Part shown: positions 59,899 to 64,000 of the stretch, one piece after another
Layout of the letters: every line of letters starts with the position of its first letter
Numbering within the stretch: position 1 is the stretch's first letter
NCBI RefSeq assembly: GCF_028201475.1
Contig: NZ_CP116384.1
Span: 744,001-808,000, forward strand
Source of the DNA: Vibrio sp. SCSIO 43137
GTDB taxonomy: Bacteria; Pseudomonadota; Gammaproteobacteria; Enterobacterales; Vibrionaceae
Length of the DNA: 64,000 nucleotides
Direction of reading: 5' to 3'
The notes under the pieces: model-generated
The model's database searches: none
The model's input: the letters and a program-made list of their open reading frames with translations, nothing else
Told to the model about the DNA's origin: nothing
Program-made: the position numbers and the translations under genes

Positions 59899-61638
59899 TT
59901 AAGCCAGATTATCACCAGCGCGCTGCTTTGCGGCAACACTGTTTAACCTGTCGGGATTAGCCCTGAGAAACTCGGTAAAGCAATCTGCCATGGAAAATCC
60001 GCTAATGGTGCAGTCACCTTCCATTTTAGTAATGGCCGAATAACCCTCCTTGCCTTTCATGGTATAAGCAGAGGAGGTGCCGTTATATAGCTTCTCTGGC
60101 TCTACTTTCTGCCAGCCCTCACCTTGCTTGTAAATGCTAAGATCACAGATCCTTTCGCCGGCCGGAAGGTGGGCATGGTAAGTGAAATCAAGGTTGTAGG
60201 TATAAGGGTAGCTGCCTGAACCAGTACCGACTACGCCATTATTAGTGGCATTGTTGATCGCCCCTTCCAGCATCTCAGCAATGTATTTGCCTTTTATCTG
60301 ATAAACACCGATTGGAACGGCAAAAGGCAATAGCTTTCCGGCAATATCTGCCTCTGTAATTTTGCCCGGATTGAGAGATGTTCTTATCCCTCCTGCGTTA
60401 TGAATGGCAAATTCAACCTCAAAGCCCTGCTGCTCCATCATATAGTGGAAAGACTCCGCCACCAGCGGAACAAGTTCACTACCACCCAGAGCATCAGGTA
60501 TACGCACATGGCGTAACGGATAGCGTGCTTCCGCTAATACTGTTTGTTGCAGCTTACGCACCTGTGGCTGGTACCGGTCGCACAGCAAAGCGTGCACATC
60601 AGCGTCTTTTTTGCAGATAAGCACATTGGGGTGTTGGCTTAATTTGTCTTTAGCCTGTTGATGAACATCATCGTCGTGGCTTTGAGTTAATGTTGCATCC
60701 AGACAGAGACGACGACCGATTAACAGCTCGTTTTTGCCCCTGAAAGCTTCAACACTGCCGTCAGCGGCAAAATCTATTTCGCAGTGGCCGATAGCTTGCG
60801 CATGACCCCCAGCCTGAACAATACGGGTATTATTTACCTTAAAACCGTAGTCACACTCTTTTGCTAAACCCAGATCAGAAAAATCACCCATCAAAGTATG
60901 GGAATGACCGCCAACAATAACAGCAATGCCATCAACCTTACCGGCCAGCTCAACATCAGCCTCGAAACCCAGGTGGCTCAACAGGATGATCTTATTGATT
61001 CCCTGACTGCGAATATGCTCTACCGTACTTTTCACTACGCTATAAACCTCGGCAAAAGAGGTATCCGGATCAGGATTGGAAATCTCTGCCATTAAATCCA
61101 ATGACACGCCAAAAATGGCTATCCTCTCGTCGTTTACTTGTTTAATCAGGTAGCGCGCGCAGCCTGAAGAGTCGAGAGCATAAAGTTTGTCGTGCCCTTT
61201 GATAGGAAGAGGCTTATGTGGGTTTTCATTGCTTAAATCCCAGTTTCCTGCCAGTAACGGAAACCGGATGCGGTTTAAGAACTCAGCGACCGGTTGGTTA
61301 CCCATATCCAGCTCGTGATTACCTAACGCCATTGCATCCGGTTCAAGAGCATTCAGCAAGCGTGCATTAGCCTCGCCCTTAAATAGAGAAAAATAGAGTG
61401 TGCCCTGAAAACAGTCGCCTGCGTGGAGAAAGATAAACTCACGCCCCTGCTCTGTCGCGCTCTGTTTTAACTGCTTAGCACGGCTTGCGATGCGGGCGAA
61501 ACCACCATTACTAACAAATGGCTGAATGGTCTGACTCTCTATCTGCATAGAGAGCTGCAATGACTGGGGCTCAAAGTAGGAGTGAGTGTCATTGATATGC
61601 GCCAGCGTAATCTTTACCGGCTTGTTGGCTGCGTTCAT
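59899..61638 (-). CDS. UshA-like metallophosphatase / 5'-nucleotidase
   Basis: A 579-aa protein with an N-terminal metallophosphatase domain (LAHINDTHSYFEP, LHAGDCFQGT, MALGNHELDMG, LLSHLG, GGHSHT; all metal ligands present) and a C-terminal 5'-nucleotidase domain (AIHNAGGIRTSL, NGTSSAYTMKG). Unlike periplasmic UshA it has no signal peptide in the called frame, so it may act in the cytosol or the start may be misjudged. The substrate is probably a nucleotide or other phosphoester. Confidence 0.87.
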   Translation of the reverse strand: MNAANKPVKITLAHINDTHSYFEPQSLQLSMQIESQTIQPFVSNGGFARIASRAKQLKQSATEQGREFIFLHAGDCFQGTLYFSLFKGEANARLLNALEPDAMALGNHELDMGNQPVAEFLNRIRFPLLAGNWDLSNENPHKPLPIKGHDKLYALDSSGCARYLIKQVNDERIAIFGVSLDLMAEISNPDPDTSFAEVYSVVKSTVEHIRSQGINKIILLSHLGFEADVELAGKVDGIAVIVGGHSHTLMGDFSDLGLAKECDYGFKVNNTRIVQAGGHAQAIGHCEIDFAADGSVEAFRGKNELLIGRRLCLDATLTQSHDDDVHQQAKDKLSQHPNVLICKKDADVHALLCDRYQPQVRKLQQTVLAEARYPLRHVRIPDALGGSELVPLVAESFHYMMEQQGFEVEFAIHNAGGIRTSLNPGKITEADIAGKLLPFAVPIGVYQIKGKYIAEMLEGAINNATNNGVVGTGSGSYPYTYNLDFTYHAHLPAGERICDLSIYKQGEGWQKVEPEKLYNGTSSAYTMKGKEGYSAITKMEGDCTISGFSMADCFTEFLRANPDRLNSVAAKQRAGDNLA

Positions 61639-61854
61639 CTACTGCGTTTTCTCTTAAACCCTGATAAGAGGGCTATGTTGGTAACCTTTTGTGACAAGCT
61701 TATGATAGCCGCACGGATTATTAAGTCCGGTATCTTACTCCTTTCACATCTCTTTTTCACAACTTTTATTTTTTGGCATAAACTTGAAGTGTGATAGGCA
61801 CTTAGGCGAAATCTCACGATCTCGGTTATGCTTTAAGTGTAAGAAGGAGCATGT

Positions 61855-63495
61855 ATGCAGTTAGAACGGATAGAAATATCAGGCTTTCGTGGAATTAAAC
61901 GGCTCTCACTTAACTTCGATGAACTTACCACCCTAATCGGGGAAAACACCTGGGGTAAATCTTCTTTGCTGGACGCTTTAGCCGTGGCTCTGCCAGCAGA
62001 GGCGGAACTTTATGAGTTTGAGATGCAGGATTTTCATGTCGATTACTCTATCGCCCATCCTCAGACTCAACATCTACAAATCATTATCTCATTTTATCCA
62101 AGCTTTGACGGAGAAGAACTATCAGGCCGCTATAAGCGTCTTAAACCGATATGGATTGAAGATGAGTACGGACAAAAGCGTATTATCTACCGGGTAAGCG
62201 CTACCCGTGATCAATATAAAATCACTACCCGTTACAGCTTTTTAGATAATCAGGGTAACCCTTTGATGTTGCATCATTCAGAAAAACTGGCTCAGGAGCT
62301 AATGACCCTGCACCCTGTGATTCGCCTGCGGGATGCAAGGCGGTTTGATCGTAAAAGCATAAGTGCGAATGATGAAGTAAAGAATTCCAGAATTGAAAGG
62401 AGAATCGAAAACACCTGCCGACGCTTGCTGGCTAAACCCGGCCATGTTAACAAAGGAGAAATTAAGAGCAGCCTGACCTCAATGCAGAGTCTGGTGGATC
62501 ACTATTTCTCATTTAAAAATACCAGCCGTAAGAATCCGCGAAGACAACGGGACAGTCTTTTACAGACCACTACTGGCAATAACTCCGGCGGCCTTAATCA
62601 GGTAATAGAAGAAACCAAAGATAACCAAACGCGGCTGCTGGTTCTTATCCTGCTTAACTCTTATCTGCAGGCGAAAGGACCCAATGAGCTTAGACGCTGC
62701 GCCAGACCGATACTGATTCTGGAAGACCCGGAAGGGCGCCTTCATCCCACTCATCTTTCACGGGCGTGGAGCTTACTTCAATTGGTTCCGACCCAGAAAA
62801 TACTCACCACCAACAGTGCTGATCTGCTCGCCTCTGTCCCTTTGCAATCTATTCGCCGACTGGTGCGTAAACCGGACAGAACCATTGCTAAGTCCATTCC
62901 GGCAAAGTTATTGAGTAAGGATGAGGTTCGCCGCGTTGGTTTTCATATCCGTTTCCACCGCTCCAGTGCGCTGTTTGCCCGCTGCTGGTTGCTGGTAGAA
63001 GGTGAAACCGAAGTCTGGCTGTTTAACGAACTGGCTAAACTGTGTGGCTATAACCTTGCCTCCGAAGGGGTGCAGATAATTGAGTTTGCCCAATCCGGCC
63101 TTAAATCTTTGATAAAGGTGGCCAAAGCGTACGAAATTGACTGGCATGTCGTTACTGACGGTGATACCGCCGGCAAAAAATACGCCGCAACGGTGCGCTC
63201 TCAGTTGGGGAGAGACGGCGATAAGCACAGGCTCACCGAGTTGCCTGATAAAGATATAGAGCACTTCCTTTATGCCCATGGTTTTGAGCAGTTCTTTAAG
63301 GAACTGGTGAAGATCCCGCAGGATCATCCTATTCCGGCCAAGAAGGTTATCGTAAAAGCTCTTAAGAAATTTGCTAAACCTGACTTAGCGCTGGCCATTG
63401 TCTCTTACTGTGAGGAGAGAGGACCGGAGTCAGTACCAGTGTTGATTCGCTGGACACTAAAAAGAGTGATAACCATGGCAAATGGTAATACTTAA
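61855..63495 (+). CDS. OLD-family ATPase with TOPRIM domain (YbjD-like)
   Basis: A 546-aa protein. N-terminal ABC-type ATPase with Walker A LIGENTWGKSSLLDAL (residues ~28-43), signature region near 250 and Walker B PILILEDPEG near 285, then a C-terminal TOPRIM nuclease-like domain (LLVEGETEVWLF near 380, VVTDGDTAGKKY near 430). This is the stand-alone OLD layout typified by E. coli YbjD, probably DNA repair or phage defence related; no partner gene (such as GajB) is adjacent. Confidence 0.88.
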   Translation: MQLERIEISGFRGIKRLSLNFDELTTLIGENTWGKSSLLDALAVALPAEAELYEFEMQDFHVDYSIAHPQTQHLQIIISFYPSFDGEELSGRYKRLKPIWIEDEYGQKRIIYRVSATRDQYKITTRYSFLDNQGNPLMLHHSEKLAQELMTLHPVIRLRDARRFDRKSISANDEVKNSRIERRIENTCRRLLAKPGHVNKGEIKSSLTSMQSLVDHYFSFKNTSRKNPRRQRDSLLQTTTGNNSGGLNQVIEETKDNQTRLLVLILLNSYLQAKGPNELRRCARPILILEDPEGRLHPTHLSRAWSLLQLVPTQKILTTNSADLLASVPLQSIRRLVRKPDRTIAKSIPAKLLSKDEVRRVGFHIRFHRSSALFARCWLLVEGETEVWLFNELAKLCGYNLASEGVQIIEFAQSGLKSLIKVAKAYEIDWHVVTDGDTAGKKYAATVRSQLGRDGDKHRLTELPDKDIEHFLYAHGFEQFFKELVKIPQDHPIPAKKVIVKALKKFAKPDLALAIVSYCEERGPESVPVLIRWTLKRVITMANGNT

Positions 63496-63544
63496 ACGGT
63501 TATTACCCTTTAAGTTAAAATAACAGCTCCGGGAAAAAACGGAG

Positions 63545-63575
63545 GCAAAAAAAAAGCATGCCAGCCGGCATGCTT
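63545..63575 (-). terminator. Terminator of the DUF1097 gene
   Basis: On the minus strand AAGCATGCC-GGCT-GGCATGCTT followed by a run of T. It also ends at the OLD gene's 3' side. Confidence 0.9.
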
Positions 63576-63641
63576 CACTATCAAATAATCTGATAACAAA
63601 ACGGGATACTTCAAATGCGAACTGCTAACAAGCAGATCAAA

Positions 63642-64000
63642 TTAATTTGTTACTTGGCCTGAACCTTCAATCTCTTGCTTTGGGCTTTTATCTAATGCCT
63701 CTTTAAGAGCAATACCAGAAGCTTTCATCAGGTAGCCGAATACACCACCCAACAGAATAGAAGGAACAACTAACATCCACTCGCCATTGGCAGCAAACGT
63801 CGCGCAACAGCCAATAAAAGTGCCTGGAATATAAGCTAACCAACTCTTGTTGGCCTGAATACACATAAAGAAGGCAACAATAGCCGTTACCACATAACCG
63901 ATAATCTCGATATTGATTAAGGTCGACAGCTGGATAATAACCATGGCCCAGAATACGCCGGACATATTGGTGATCAGACTTGAGGCCAGTCCCTTAAGAC
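63642..64000 (-). CDS. DUF1097 (YcdZ-like) membrane protein, 5' end cut off by window
   Basis: The frame runs open to the window edge, so the N-terminus is missing. The visible part has LKGLASSLITNMSGVFWAMVII, aligned with E. coli YcdZ, and about four membrane helices. An ATG at 63965 lies inside the family's conserved region and is not the true start. Function of the family is unknown. Confidence 0.8.
   Translation of the reverse strand, partial: LKGLASSLITNMSGVFWAMVIIQLSTLINIEIIGYVVTAIVAFFMCIQANKSWLAYIPGTFIGCCATFAANGEWMLVVPSILLGGVFGYLMKASGIALKEALDKSPKQEIEGSGQVTN

Noticed and set aside
1-64000. CRISPR array, tRNA or rRNA genes
   Set aside because: No regular spaced repeats and no cloverleaf or rRNA sequence recognised in the window.

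Overview
The window looks like a chromosome segment from a Vibrio or close relative. The basis is gene content: a pntA-pntB pair next to a VxrA/VxrB-type two-component operon, a pxpABC cassette, FabV-type enoyl reductase, DUF3319, DUF3069, DUF2861 and DUF3404 proteins, and a 28-bp XerC/XerD recombination site of Vibrio dif type. From memory, ddl, yciH, pntAB and vxrAB lie near dif2 of V. cholerae chromosome II, so this may be a replication terminus region. I could not check that.

Layout. 1-25.7 kb holds ordinary chromosomal genes: an aminotransferase, cutA, an ABC-class ATPase, a GAF-GGDEF-EAL protein, pepD, fabV, tesA divergent from ybbA-ybbP, an FAD oxidoreductase behind a DnaA-box-rich spacer, pxpABC, a Pat-type lysine acetyltransferase, a SPOR lipoprotein, ddl, a solitary tyrosine recombinase, a DUF3319 gene and yciH. 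25.75-35.14 kb holds two tandem, almost identical copies (4682 and 4681 bp) of a filamentous-phage-like element integrated at dif. 35.4-42.7 kb holds a broken PAS-EAL-CBS gene, a tiny UPF0181 (yoaH-like) gene and the vxr-like signalling operon. At 42.82-44.31 kb a Tn5/IS50-like insertion sequence sits inside what was a bidirectional terminator. 44.3-64 kb holds pntAB, small regulators, a diguanylate cyclase, a cold-shock gene, an SgrR-type regulator, menI, a metalloprotease, a short accessory island (56.3-58.3 kb), a 5'-nucleotidase-like enzyme, an OLD-family (YbjD-like) ATPase and the cut-off end of a DUF1097 gene.

The most interesting system is the tandem element. Each copy has a divergent HTH repressor, a Rep_trans replication initiator, an RstB-like protein, then an ATGA-overlapped three-gene module (a protein with two helix-turn-helix repeats, a zinc ribbon and a 67-aa protein), plus a membrane-anchored 208-aa cargo gene on the other strand. 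I see no coat, Zot or secretin gene, so it is probably a satellite or helper-dependent element. Its ends carry two inverted dif-like sites about 130 nt apart. One has a 12-bp spacer between the XerC and XerD arms, which is the layout of the single-stranded hairpin attP of CTXphi. A base difference in the XerC arm shows which arm came from the phage and which from the chromosome at each junction, so the strand exchange can be read from the sequence.

Several genes are short and easy to miss: 25-aa and 31-aa single-helix proteins each with its own ribosome site and terminator, a 50-aa UPF0181 protein whose ribosome site lies in the upstream gene's terminator hairpin, a 59-aa ribbon-helix-helix protein, and a 53-aa protein in a cassette bracketed by duplicated terminators.
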